From: Exophiala sp. HKRS030 | Taxonomy: Eukaryota; Ascomycota; Eurotiomycetes; Chaetothyriales; Herpotrichiellaceae | DNA: 64,000 nucleotides | NCBI GenBank assembly: GCA_023897205.1 | Contig: JAHWDD010000001.1 | Coordinates: 4,650,001-4,714,000, forward strand | Direction: 5' to 3' | Shown: in pieces, positions 43,083 through 53,201 of the stretch | How the letters are laid out: the number at the start of each line of letters is the position of its first letter | Numbering within the stretch: position 1 is the stretch's first letter | Program-made: the position numbers and the translations under genes | Notes under the pieces: generated by a model | Told to the model about the DNA's origin: nothing | Database searches by the model: none | Seen by the model: the letters and a program-made list of their open reading frames with translations, nothing else

Positions 43083-44057
43083 AGGGGTACGATGTGTTTT
43101 GTTTGCCTATCTAGCACATAGAGTACGAAACGGAGGAGCAGCATCCAATGGGATGTCGGGCTGCGGGTTGAGCCAATGCCGCTGGCTTCAGACACCCTGC
43201 CTTCGATCGCACAGAACGCACAAATGAGTCCTCGGAGTCTCTGTATAAGGCTTAGCCGCCTGAACGATCATGTTAACCATTCGAAAGACATATGGTTCTT
43301 CTTTGTCGCTTTTTTACCCCAATGTCCTCTTCCTCTAGCTCCTTAGGTGGTAGCTCTTGTCGGGAGTCGATCCATCAGCATGATGCCTTTTACATAACGC
43401 CTTGGCCCAGATCTGAGCCTTGCCTATTCCCTTCCCGGGCCATTGCGGCTATATGATGAAGTTCCTTGCCCACCAGGCTCCGCCTTCGCAAGCTGGCCGA
43501 GGGAAAAGGGGGCGATTAGCGTACCGGTCGATGGATGTGTATCGAATGTCAACCGTTCGCCTGCTTGTCCTTTTCACGTACCCTGACCCGCTGGTGCTCT
43601 TCCCACACCTTCGGCTGTCACCTGGAGACCGGAGTGTGCTTCTTGTACATGGAAAGGACGCCGTTCGCCGTAAATTTGTAGCACTGGCACTAATCACCAC
43701 GCTTTTCGTTTACGCCGTAGCATTGGGTTACTTTGTTCTTCTGGCATTTTTATTCATCGGAAGAAATCGCAATAAAGCCACTTCTGAACGCACGTTAAAA
43801 GGACGAAGCGACTGGTCATTGAGATAACTGAAAGACCCATTGGTGCTGCAGAGCCGCCGGCAAGGAAAGACCAGATCGGTTACGACTTTGGTGTATCAAG
43901 AAACACGAGGAAGACAGATATTGAATTCTGTCAGCTGCAGTCCACCACTCCCTATACCGTTTGTTCTTGGTGTCTCTAGAGACGAGTTATCCAGAAGCTC
44001 CTTGACCCTATCAATTCGATAATTTCAAACGTTGCTATCGGCTTAAGTCTTTCCAAT
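43083..44057. other. Intergenic region before polyol dehydrogenase
   Basis: 975 bp. A frame from ATG 43453 to 43827 encodes a hydrophobic helix (ITTLFVYAVALGYFVLLAF) but has no recognisable family; it could be a small membrane protein or chance. The remainder is the promoter of the next gene. Confidence 0.3.
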
Positions 44058-45179
44058 ATGTCTACAAGCTCGACTCATGTTGCTGCTCTGCTGCACGGTG
44101 CCAGCGACCTGCGATTGACGCAGGTCGCAACGCCCACTCCCCTCCCACACGAAGTCCTCATTGCTCCACGTGCCACAGGCATTTGTGGTACGGACATGCA
44201 CTACTACTCAGCCGGCCGCAATGGCATGTTCGTGGTCACCACGCCTCTGGTACTTGGGCACGAGGCTGCAGGGATGATCATCGCGCTAGGTCGTGACGTG
44301 GAGTCGTTAGGACTGGGTTTGAGGGTCGGAGACCGAGTGGCGATTGAGCCACAGCGGCCGTGCGAGAGGTGCAATGTCTGTCGCAGTGGCAGATACAACC
44401 TTTGTCCCCGGCTGAAGTTCAGTGGCAGCGCCAGTGCGAACCCACCAGTTCAGGGAACGCTACAAGCCAGGTACACGCACCCTGCGCCATGGGTGTATGC
44501 GCTACCTCGGACCATGAGCTGGGAAGAGGCCGCCATGATCGAGCCATTGAGTGTGGCGATCCATGCGGTGCGAAGGGCCAAAGTCAGGGGTGGCATGAGA
44601 GTGGTGGTACTCGGAGCCGGTGCGATCGGATTGTTTTGTGCTGCGGTGGCACGCGTCAATGGGGCCAGATGGGTTGGCATGGTGGACGTTGATGGCGCGA
44701 GGCTGGACTTCTCGAGGCGACAAGGATTTGCCGATGGTGTGTTTGAGATTCCTATCCGTACCAAAGAGGGAGAATCAAAGCCGGACATGGCCAAGAGGCT
44801 GGCTGCACAGATGCTTGAGAAGGAGGGCGAGGGATGGGGTTTGGCGGAGGTCGTGTTCGAATGTACGGGCGTCGACACCTGCGTAAACATTGGGATCCAT
44901 TGTGCTGCGCCGGGCGGCAAGGTGGTGATTGTGGGAATGGGACAGCCGGTTCAGAACATCAACGTGGGAGCAGCGGCGGCGAGAGAGGTCGACCTCTTGT
45001 CACTATGGAGGTATGCCAACACATTTCGCACCGCCATTGATATGATCGCTTCTGGGCAGCTGGACGTCAAGCCCCTGATCACCCACAGGTTCGACTTGCA
45101 GCAAGCCGCCGACGCGTTGCAATTGGTTGTTGACAAGCCCAAGGATCTCATCAAGTGTATCATTACCTCGAATCATTGA
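44058..45179 (+). CDS. Zinc-dependent medium-chain dehydrogenase, sorbitol/xylitol dehydrogenase-like
   Basis: Polyol:NAD oxidoreductase of the MDR superfamily, 373 residues, one exon. Catalytic zinc ligands: Cys in ATGICGTDMHYY and His-Glu in LGHEAAG. Structural-zinc loop CERCNVCRSGRYNLC carries all four Cys. The EEAAMIEPLSVAIHAVRRA segment is a sorbitol-dehydrogenase hallmark. NAD-binding motif VVVLGAGAIGLFCAAVA. Ends LQQAADALQLVVDKP-like. Relatives oxidise sorbitol to fructose, xylitol to xylulose, or L-arabinitol. Convergent with the next dehydrogenase. Likely cytosolic; exact polyol unknown. Confidence 0.87.
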   Translation: MSTSSTHVAALLHGASDLRLTQVATPTPLPHEVLIAPRATGICGTDMHYYSAGRNGMFVVTTPLVLGHEAAGMIIALGRDVESLGLGLRVGDRVAIEPQRPCERCNVCRSGRYNLCPRLKFSGSASANPPVQGTLQARYTHPAPWVYALPRTMSWEEAAMIEPLSVAIHAVRRAKVRGGMRVVVLGAGAIGLFCAAVARVNGARWVGMVDVDGARLDFSRRQGFADGVFEIPIRTKEGESKPDMAKRLAAQMLEKEGEGWGLAEVVFECTGVDTCVNIGIHCAAPGGKVVIVGMGQPVQNINVGAAAAREVDLLSLWRYANTFRTAIDMIASGQLDVKPLITHRFDLQQAADALQLVVDKPKDLIKCIITSNH

Positions 45180-45545
45180 ACATTGTTGTCTCCTTCTGTA
45201 TCCCTTGTTAGACCACAGCAACGGAGCGCACAATTTGGTACCTGCAGGTCCGTCCACGCAGCTCTCAGCCTTGTTCCACCTAATCTGCATTTAATGCGCG
45301 GGAACTTCCGGCTATATGCTTCCCCGGCGAAACGCCGCCTAGCCTATATGATTTTGGCCTTCGGCAATACAACTTCGTCTGATTGTATTGCAGTGGCGGG
45401 CGGATTAACGTCAAGGTATGGAGATTCCCCCCCCAGAAGCCCGGGCTGGTCAATCAAATAGTTGTCATATTGCGTTTTAGCTGGACTAACAAGCAACTCT
45501 CTACACTGAGATAATGTTGTCAATGGCGGGGAGTCGGTAATAAGG
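45180..45545. other. Convergent 3' region between two dehydrogenases
   Basis: 366 bp, no coding frame of note; two 3' UTRs expected. Confidence 0.45.
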
Positions 45546-46759
45546 CTAGTCTTGGTCAGGCTGGATCAAGATCTTGACATGCTTCGCTTTGTTCCGGATC
45601 AGCTCCATGAAGCCGCCCTCGATTGCGTTTGTTAGAGGTACAACTGAAGTAATCATCTGCTCAAATGGAATCTTCCCAGACTCCATCGCATTGATCACTT
45701 GTTCATAGTCTTCCTTGGTGTAGCAGATTCCCCCAAGGAGGCGTTTCTCACGAAATCCAATGTCGTTCAGGTTCAAAGATAGCGGTTTCTCGTGTATGGC
45801 AACGTTGAAAATAGTCCCTCCAGGTCGTGTGGCTGCCAAGGCAGTGTCTAAGGTCGATTGGAGACCGGTTGCGTCAAAGGCAACATCAACACCGTCTTCA
45901 GAGAAGGTCCAGATGGCATCCACCACGGGGTCCGTAGGCACTTGGCTTGAGCTGCCTGCGGGCTTTTGTATAGGGTTGATAACTAGGTCAGCACCGAACT
46001 TTTGTGCTTGTAGCTGTCTTGCTTCCGTAACTTCAGTCACGACCACTTTACTGGCATCCCACACTTTGAGTAAGAGCAAAATGGCAAGCCCGATGGGACC
46101 TGCGCCAAGAATGAGTGCCGTCTGACCTTTCTGGAATCCCGATGTCCGAATGCTGTGCCAGGCCACGGCGAGAGGCTCGGTCAGGGCACCCACTTTCAGT
46201 GACACTGAACTTGGAAGAGGGAAGCAATTGAAGTCTTTCACCACGATCTCAGTCGAAAAACCTCCTCCCCGGGCACTCAGTCCATAGGTGGCAAAACGCT
46301 TGCAGATATTGACCTTGCCCCTGCGACAAGATGAGCACGGCGGTTCATTGTAAGATCGATCGTCCAACGAGGGACAGACCGCCACGTTTTGGCCAACCTC
46401 CAGGTCTCGGACCGCTGACCCAACCTCTGTCACAGTGCCCGACATTTCGTGGCCCATGACCACGGGAAGTTCAACTCCCGTAGCATGATGCTTGCCACCA
46501 GGTGGCGGAGCAAAAATAGGGAGTGCCTGATATTCATGAATGTCTGAGCCGCAAATCCCACAGTAGGCAATCTTGAGTCGAACTTCGTTTGGTCCGCAAG
46601 GTCTAAGTAGCAGCGATTAGCTCGCCAGCTCGTCTTGAAATGCCTCGGAGGAGTGTCGCTAGAAACTTACAAAGAAGGAATGTTATCAAGCTGGAGCTTT
46701 TCGCGGGCATGGATGCGCAGCGCAGGATGCGTGCTGGTGGGGATCGTGGCGGTCTCCAT
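45546..46759 (-). CDS. Zinc-dependent medium-chain dehydrogenase, butanediol dehydrogenase-like
   Basis: Two exons, 46671-46759 and 45546-46602, with a 68 nt intron (gtaagt...cttag), giving 381 residues. Splicing joins EKLQLDNIPSL to PCGPNEVRLKIAYCGICGSD, restoring the catalytic Cys; HEYQALPIFAPP and VVMGHEMSGTVTEVG follow. Structural-zinc cysteines in PPCSSCRRGKVNIC. Cofactor motif ALILGAGPIGLAILLLL. The N-terminal pattern and the PPPGGKHHATG insertion before the GHE motif resemble fungal (R,R)-butanediol/acetoin dehydrogenases, but related enzymes use other polyols. Divergent from a Zn2Cys6 regulator across about 600 bp, a common arrangement for a pathway-specific regulator. Confidence 0.85.
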
Positions 46760-47363
46760 TGTTGATCTCAAGATCTTTCGAACAGGTCTTGGAACATTAT
46801 ATAGTGAGAACTAAGACTTTCAACAATGGCCATGCTGGACGAATGACCAGAAATTGGAACAGAGTGCTGTGGCCGGGAATCAAGTTCCATTCCGGCTACA
46901 TGGGATTAGGTGAATTGTGGTGGAGGGAATTGAAACTTTGAATGCTCAAGTAGCTACGGAGTAATACTTCGCACTTGCCCTTCACTGAGCACCCACCTAG
47001 GGTATTACCATTGGGGGAGGCGATAACAAGGGTTGTAGCCCCAATGGGCTCCCCAAGTAACCCCTGATTGCCCCTCCCTCATCCCCGCAGTAGGCGTGCT
47101 AGGCCCCGCTAATAGGCAGGAAGGAGGCTAGAGAACCACTACAAGCGGAGGCGAGGAGAAACTCGGGGTCTCGTTCTTCCGCCCCTGCCTGCAAAATCTC
47201 CATCGACTTCAAGTCTGCTCCTCAGTTTGTCCGCGTTCACTCATCACTTCACGCTTCAGACACCGCGAAACTGAGCTTCTGTTGTTGTCGCCTATTCACG
47301 CGTCTCTCTTTCCTCGGAGCGATTGGGTGGCCCGAAAGCCACCAGTTCAAGTCACCACCTGCG
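46760..47363. promoter_or_regulatory. Divergent promoter, butanediol-type dehydrogenase / Zn2Cys6 regulator
   Basis: About 604 bp. On the minus strand a TATATAAT box at 46796-46803 lies about 40 nt before the dehydrogenase ATG. An imperfect palindrome, cggagtaatacttcg, lies at about 46957-46971. GC-rich stretch 46990-47130. No factor can be assigned. Confidence 0.45.
46796..46803 (-). promoter_or_regulatory. TATA-like box of the dehydrogenase gene
   Basis: TATATAAT on the minus strand, 37-44 nt upstream of the ATG at 46759. The spacing suggests a short 5' leader. Confidence 0.4.
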
Positions 47364-49568
47364 ATGCGCCCTGGCGGCTCGGAACAAGCGCTCTCAAACC
47401 GTACACGTGCGGTCAAAGCATGCAAACGCTGCAATCAGAAGAGAATCAAGTGTGACGCCTTCGAGTGCGGAACTCCTTGCTCCAAATGTCGACAGAGTAA
47501 CAGCGAGGAATGTGTCCTGATACAGTCCAGGCGAGGCACGCATCCTCGCAAAAGGTCCAAGCCAAATCCCGCCTTACCAGAGCTCACGGAAGCCTCTGTC
47601 GGGGTTGATGCTGACACGAGCGCCGACGCCGTCGCCATGCTCGAAGTGTCAGCAGCGCCAGGAAATCGTCCTCTTAGCAACCCGACTCCTGCAGACGGAT
47701 CGCCGCTCCTCTCTCAAGCAGTACAAGGCGTCCGTGTCGGCAGCCAACCCCCCGCCACTGTCCCAAATGAGTTCTCAGTGTCGGCTTCCACTGGTTCCAG
47801 CACAGAACTGACCTCTCCAGAAGCTGCATTCTCGGAGACTAGCACAAAGTCTTATCGCGAAATCTCTTGGGCTGCCATGTTCGACCATTTTCTGGACGGG
47901 CGACGACGGTACCAAAAGGACACGATAGACAAATGTTCTATCACCTACTTGGGAGAATCCTTCCCATTGGCCATGGTGCTTGAGGAGTTCAAGGAAGGGG
48001 GACGACCGCGCCTCCATCATGCTGGGCCACCGCTCACAGAAGACCAGGCGAGGGCTGAACCTACGAATGAAAATCACCCCTCGCATATGCTCCCAGAGGA
48101 TATCGCATGTCTTCAAGCCAAAAATGCCTTTGTCGCTCCTTCTCAGGAAACTCTCGATGCTTTGATCGGAAATTTTCTGGACCGAGTATGGCCTATTTAT
48201 CCCGTGGTTAATCGGCAAGAATTTCTTCAACAATATAAAGCCAAGAAGGTTCCGTGGATTTTACTGCATGCGCTCTGTTTCATCTCCGCAACTTTCTGTC
48301 CCCTCGCCATCTTGCATCGTGCTGGATTTACGGGACGAAAGCAAGCCAGAGTCTCGTATTATCGAAAGGCTAAAGCGTTGTTTGATACCGGCTACGAATC
48401 CAATAAGATCACTATTTTACAGAGCGTCATCGTCCTGACGTGCTGGGGTGGAGGACCCAACAATTATTGGAACTTTTATAGTTGGATCTCTACCGGCGTC
48501 ACGATTGCAGAAGCCCTAGGTATTCACCGATCCACTGCGGGAGCAAACATGCATCCTCATGACCGGAGTCTCCTGAAAAGACTCTGGTGGATCCTGGTCA
48601 TTCGGGATGCTTCATGTGGCACTCTCGTCGGCCGCCCCTTCCGCATCAACACCGATCACTCCGACACCGAGATGCTAACGGTCGAAGACTTCGAGTATGA
48701 CACTCAAAGCCCAGATTTTGTCAATCATCCTCTCCGCGACGTCTGCGGTCTGTATCAGATTCATATGTCCAAGCTATCCCTCCTCTTGAGAGAGATCATC
48801 TCGACGAGATTCGATCCTAATCGCGCCCAGGCTCGAATGGCCAATCTGCACGACACCCTACAAGAATGGCATAATGCGCTTCCGCCCACTTTACGCTGTT
48901 CTGAGAATGAGAAAAATTCGAATCCGTTTGCTACTTGTCTCGCCATACTCTACGACCACCACTTGATCCTAAGTCAGCTGGGCCGGCCTACAACAGGAGT
49001 GACGTCCACGACCGGCGACAACGGATCCCTAGGCGGAGGTTCCACCTCACGCCCAATTACCGAGGTGGCTGCTCAGCGCATCTCGGCCCTGGCTTGCACA
49101 TTTACACGTAAAAATGAATCTCTTGTGATGCCGCACGAGGTCTTCCAAGGTCTCTTTCTCGCGCAAGCCGTCTTTTACACCCAAATGAAGAGCCCGCTAC
49201 CTCTCGTGTCTCAGCTCGGGTTTCAGGCTCTGAATAGCTGTCAAATGGTCTGGCACCACATTTACGAAGCGTGGGACCCTGCGCCCTGGATCTCCAAGCT
49301 ATTTGACAACTTGATCGGAAATAGAAATCAAGATGTAGAGTCGAACGAAGGTGATCTCCGGAATAGTAACGTGTCTGGAAACGGAGGCCCTTCGATAGGA
49401 AACGGTATGGACCTGGACGGAATCAACAGTTATGTCAACTGGCAGAGCCACCCGACTCTAGGTTTCTTCGACATGTCGCAGGGTGAGGAGACGTTTCCGT
49501 CGTCGACAGACTTTGCCATGTTCCCCAATTACTTTGGGACCACAGAGCCAGTATCATTTCTATCTTGA
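47364..49568 (+). CDS. Zn2Cys6 transcription factor with fungal-specific middle domain
   Basis: Nuclear regulator of 734 residues, single exon. DNA-binding cluster near residues 19-50: ACKRCNQKRIKC, then GTPCSKCRQSNSEEC, all six Cys present, with basic residues (RRGTHPRKRSKP) after it. A Ser/Thr/Pro-rich linker leads to the Fungal_trans domain: ALIGNFLDRVWPIYPVVNRQ, SWISTGVTIAEALGIHRS and LLKRLWWILVIRDASCGTLV, with GRPFRIN. It closely resembles CTF1/xylanolytic-type activators. Divergent from a dehydrogenase, convergent with an aldo-keto reductase; it is the best candidate local regulator of the oxidoreductase block (inference). Confidence 0.9.
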   Translation: MRPGGSEQALSNRTRAVKACKRCNQKRIKCDAFECGTPCSKCRQSNSEECVLIQSRRGTHPRKRSKPNPALPELTEASVGVDADTSADAVAMLEVSAAPGNRPLSNPTPADGSPLLSQAVQGVRVGSQPPATVPNEFSVSASTGSSTELTSPEAAFSETSTKSYREISWAAMFDHFLDGRRRYQKDTIDKCSITYLGESFPLAMVLEEFKEGGRPRLHHAGPPLTEDQARAEPTNENHPSHMLPEDIACLQAKNAFVAPSQETLDALIGNFLDRVWPIYPVVNRQEFLQQYKAKKVPWILLHALCFISATFCPLAILHRAGFTGRKQARVSYYRKAKALFDTGYESNKITILQSVIVLTCWGGGPNNYWNFYSWISTGVTIAEALGIHRSTAGANMHPHDRSLLKRLWWILVIRDASCGTLVGRPFRINTDHSDTEMLTVEDFEYDTQSPDFVNHPLRDVCGLYQIHMSKLSLLLREIISTRFDPNRAQARMANLHDTLQEWHNALPPTLRCSENEKNSNPFATCLAILYDHHLILSQLGRPTTGVTSTTGDNGSLGGGSTSRPITEVAAQRISALACTFTRKNESLVMPHEVFQGLFLAQAVFYTQMKSPLPLVSQLGFQALNSCQMVWHHIYEAWDPAPWISKLFDNLIGNRNQDVESNEGDLRNSNVSGNGGPSIGNGMDLDGINSYVNWQSHPTLGFFDMSQGEETFPSSTDFAMFPNYFGTTEPVSFLS

Positions 49569-49764
49569 GAAACCAACAACAGGCATGAAACGTACCTTGG
49601 GAGATCTTCCTACTTGACATCTATAAGTGTGATTGTCCAGCGATTCAAAGCACACAGCAAACCTTCAGGTCTAGAAGGCCGACAGTGCTTCTCTCTCTGT
49701 CCGTTCCTTTATTTTCTCTGCGTCCTCCCCAAACATCTTCAATTCCATGAATCCCTTCTTCGGC

Positions 49765-51030
49765 TCAGCACAACCACTCGCCTTTCTCATCTTCCCACCC
49801 AAATTCAACTTTCGTCCACCCTATAATAGTGTTTCGCCCATCCGGCATCTTATATTGGATCCCCGGGATCGTGTCACTTAGCCTCATGCGGCCGACCGTC
49901 TTCTCTGCGTTGTTGAGCTCCTCCATTTCTTCCTTGGTTAGCTCAGTCAGTTTGATGTTATCCTCGATACGCTTCAGTGATGATGACTTCGGAATGACAA
50001 TAACACCCCGCTGTACGGCCCAAGAAAGGGAGACGACACCGACGGAACAGGCGTGCTTGGAGGCAATAGGTGCAAAGAGTGGATGTGTTAGAATCTGGTT
50101 TCGTTCGTTGACTCGTTCGGATCCTAGGGTGCTGTAAGAAAGGTGGAACTCTTGGTCAGTCTCTTTACCATCTTCGTAGTGAACAGGCGAAACGGCGAGG
50201 GAGGGTTAGGAACAAAAGTGGCCACTCGCGAAATTGGCAGCATATCCAGAAAGGTGACAACTTAACCACTGCTGTGGACGAGCTGCCATCCCTGCTCGCT
50301 GGAGACGGCAAACATCATCTTCGCCGAAACGATGAAAGAACTCACCTCCAGCTAATGACCTGGATTCCATTCTTCTGACACCACGGCACAAGCTTGAGAT
50401 TTGGATTCATGGCATGCAGCTCGACCTCGTTGATCAGTGGCTTGAGCCTACACCGCTCCAGCAAGGGCTCGAGTAGCTTTCGAGTGAAATTGCTGACTCC
50501 CAGGCCCCTGACCTTGTCTTTCAGCCCCAGCGACTCGTCCAAGAGCAGGTTCTCCATCATAACCCACGTGTCAATAAAATCGGGCTTCGCACCCCACGGC
50601 TCCGGAACGCCTTCCTTCAGCATGAGGTTCGGCCAATGCATCGTGAAGATGTCGATGTAGTCAAATTCGAGGTCCGCGAGGGACTGGCGCAGCGCCGCAG
50701 CCGGATCGTGGTGCCAATGCGACCAGAACTTGGTGATGACAATGATGGACGACCGCGGCACCCCGGACTTGCGAATAGCAGAGCCTACGACCTTTTCCAC
50801 GCCGTAGTATTGCGCCGTGTCAATCAGCCGATACCCGTGGTGTAAGGCGTGGATGATGCTGTCCTCGAGTTGCTGCGCGGCCAAGGTGCCGTATTGGCCT
50901 AGAGAGGGCCGGAAAGGAGTCAAGTCAGACCACCATGTGAGAATGTACAGCAGGGGCAAGGTTCGCGGGAGGAGATCTAGTCAACTTGCTTACCCTGCCA
51001 TGTGCCCAAGCCGACCAATGGACATTCCAT
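49765..51030 (-). CDS. Aldo-keto reductase
   Basis: NADPH-dependent carbonyl reductase of the AKR superfamily. Three exons, 50994-51030, 50346-50898 and 49765-50131, introns gtaagc...tctag and gtgagt...tacag; 318 residues in frame. Exon 1 gives MECPLVGLGTWQ; the junction continues GQYGTLAAQQLEDSIIHALH. Catalytic tetrad: Asp and Tyr in RLIDTAQYYGVEKVVG, Lys in IIVITKFW and His in IFTMHWPN. Exon 3 begins STLGSERVNER and has the cofactor-binding VQRGVIVIPKSSSLKRIEDN. The gene is intact. Tail-to-tail with the Zn2Cys6 regulator gene. The likely substrate is a sugar or aliphatic aldehyde. Confidence 0.86.
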
Positions 51031-51778
51031 TCCTGCGACGAGGATGGCCCGCCAGGTCAGCAAAGACATTCTTGCTCAAGTTCGGCACCTGACATGTGCA
51101 TTTCGGATTGAAAAGAGGCAGGAAAGAGTCAATATACCGTTGTTCAACGTGACAGTCTTCTCGCATACTGGGCGTTCGAAGGGAAAAGGAGCCTCTCCAT
51201 TTTGTTGCAGCATTTCTTTTTGCTTCCACCACTCTTTCTCGTATGGATGAAGTTTTCAAACTCTTGGACAACACAGCCAAGCTTCTTTTGTTAGGAAGGA
51301 TACACCCCGATATGTTTTGAGAACGCCAACCCTCCCACAAAAGAAAAGGGAAGCAAAGGTATCCTAACTAAAACGTTTAACGATGAGTATATGACACCAA
51401 GGGTGAGTCGGAGCATTGGAATGTGAGGGCTTAGGCTAGCAGGGGGCTTAGTTATAGTACAGTATATCTATGGCCGGGTACCAAGTCAACATAATGAGCC
51501 GTCCAGAGGTCGAAGCGAGACCAATATTTCACAGACGAGCACCTCTCTATGTGTATGTGAGTCTCTTAGCTAGTGTCCAGTGACACGCCTGATATCATGT
51601 CCTTATGATGAACACACAGAATGGAATCCCAGCCAATCGGCCACGTTGGACCTGTTGGGCACCCCTTTCTCTCGGAGAGGACATGACTACACAGTATGCG
51701 TTCAAATTCCGACCGATAGGGGATCCCCGAATACCCTCTGGTGAGACTTGCTGAATCATCCATCCTGCTTCTGCTCTA
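51031..51778. other. AKR promoter and VOC gene 3' region
   Basis: 748 bp, minus-strand genes on both sides. No gene supported; short frames only. Confidence 0.45.
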
Positions 51779-52414
51779 CTAAAAGGCCGTTCTGCACGCC
51801 AACCACTCGAAGCTGACCGACAAGACCTCGACAATATTTCCCCACGGATCGGCTAAGTAAAGACACTTGACGCCGACGTTACCGGGGTCGACAGTCTGGC
51901 CAACCTTCCTACCACCGGCGCCGGCGACCCTTTCCGCCAGGGCGTCCGGGTCGGGATCGGTGACACAGACATGAAAGAAGCCGGCGCGCTCATACTGGAA
52001 TTCGCGCTCCGCCGAGACCGGCTTCGGGTCCACGAACTCAAACAACTCAAACCCGACGCCATTCCCGGTCGACATGTACGCCAGCTTGACTTCGTTCAAG
52101 CTCGACGGGTAGATGGCAAAGATGGCGGCGTCCGGATTCGTCGACCGTTTGATGTGTGCGATCTTGCCGAGAAGTCGGAACCCAAGGTTGGTGCTGTACC
52201 AGTCTACCACGGCCTGGATATCGGGCACTGATACAGCCACATGGTTGAGAGGGCGACTCCAAATCGTCTAAAAGGATGAAAAGCGCGTTAGACAATGACT
52301 GTACCACCTTCTCGGAGAGCACTTTGAGCCTAGACCTCTTATCTGGCCAGATCTTTGGAGCCGGTTAAGGAGAAGGCATGGGTCTGCAGGAACTCGACTT
52401 ACGGCTTCTGGCAT
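51779..52414 (-). CDS. Glyoxalase/VOC-fold protein
   Basis: Two exons, 52403-52414 (only 12 nt, MPEA) and 51779-52267, with a 135 nt intron (gtaagt...tttag). 166 residues. The vicinal-oxygen-chelate fold shows two repeats: RPLNHVAVSVPDIQAVVDWY with a metal His, then RAGFFHVCVTDPDPDALAER with another, and CLYLADPWGNIVEVLSV with a metal Glu. Such proteins are lactoylglutathione lyase-like, dioxygenase-like or bleomycin-resistance-like; the function is open. The gene is in the oxidoreductase block. The tiny first exon depends on the splice prediction, but the HVAV start has no better in-frame ATG. Confidence 0.8.
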
Positions 52415-53201
52415 GTTAGGGTTTAGACGAGTGGTTGGCACTCTTTATGGGCGGCTGTACAAGCTGTATACCGGTGCTGCTCTGCTGTGGCTGTGCACTA
52501 CGCCTGGATTCTTAAATATTCAAAGACCCTTGAATCTGGGGACCAGCTACGAAGCGCGTAGATTTGAAATTGCGGCTTCTATCACACCCGGCTATATGAC
52601 CCAACTTTCCGTCGAACCACGCGGGGGTACAGAGGTATGACCCGCCATTTCCTGAAAGCAACTTGTTCCTGATTTTCTGTAAGTTCCCCTTCCCACGAGG
52701 CACATAGCCGAAGGAAATTTGCTATGGTGTTCGGCTGAGATACTCCAAGACAGGCAATGAGGACGGGAAAAGAATCTTCCCAGCAACTTCAACTTTGTAC
52801 GACAGAACAAATCCCGGCAAGATCAGCGCCGCAGAGGCGCCCTTTGGAGGTATCAGAGAAAGTGGCTTGGGCAAGGAGTTCCAGATTATGGAGAATACTC
52901 CTTGCGGAATTTGGGCTTGTGAGGAAACAGAGACATCCAATTAGGTGGGAGCCGACATTGCAGTGAAAGGGTCAGCCAAAGATAGATCCTTTGTCTAAGA
53001 AACCACACTGGGATTTTGATCTACCCACCACAAGAGAATGTTAGTAGTTGCATTCTTGCCGCCGCCAGCAGACAGAGGTAGGACGCTGCCCCTTTCTGAT
53101 ATGGCATTCTCTGCACTGCTCGCCGCCTTGGAACGGTCAAGTGAACTCTACCTCAGAACCGGTTGTGCAGGAAATATCTCCATCCAAGCACTATCCCAGG
53201 T
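52415..53201. other. VOC promoter region with an aldehyde dehydrogenase relic
   Basis: 787 bp. Apart from the aldehyde dehydrogenase fragment listed separately, no coding sequence is recognised. Confidence 0.4.
52800..52905 (+). pseudogene. Aldehyde dehydrogenase C-terminal relic
   Basis: A short plus-strand stretch reads NPGKISAAEAPFGGIRESGL followed by GKE, which is the highly conserved C-terminal region of NAD(P)-dependent aldehyde dehydrogenases of the succinate-semialdehyde type (family form N-T-G-x-I-S-x-x-E-A-P-F-G-G-x-K-x-S-G-x-G-R-E). No catalytic-domain sequence is found upstream. The frame is open for only tens of codons and lies between the VOC and SDR genes. A relic of a lost gene. 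Confidence 0.65.

Noticed and set aside
43453..43827. Small membrane-protein candidate
   Set aside because: One hydrophobic helix only, no family resemblance, no splice or conservation evidence; kept only as a note in the gap.
46950..46975. tacggagtaatact as a transposon inverted-repeat end
   Set aside because: A single imperfect palindrome without a partner, target duplication or transposase nearby.
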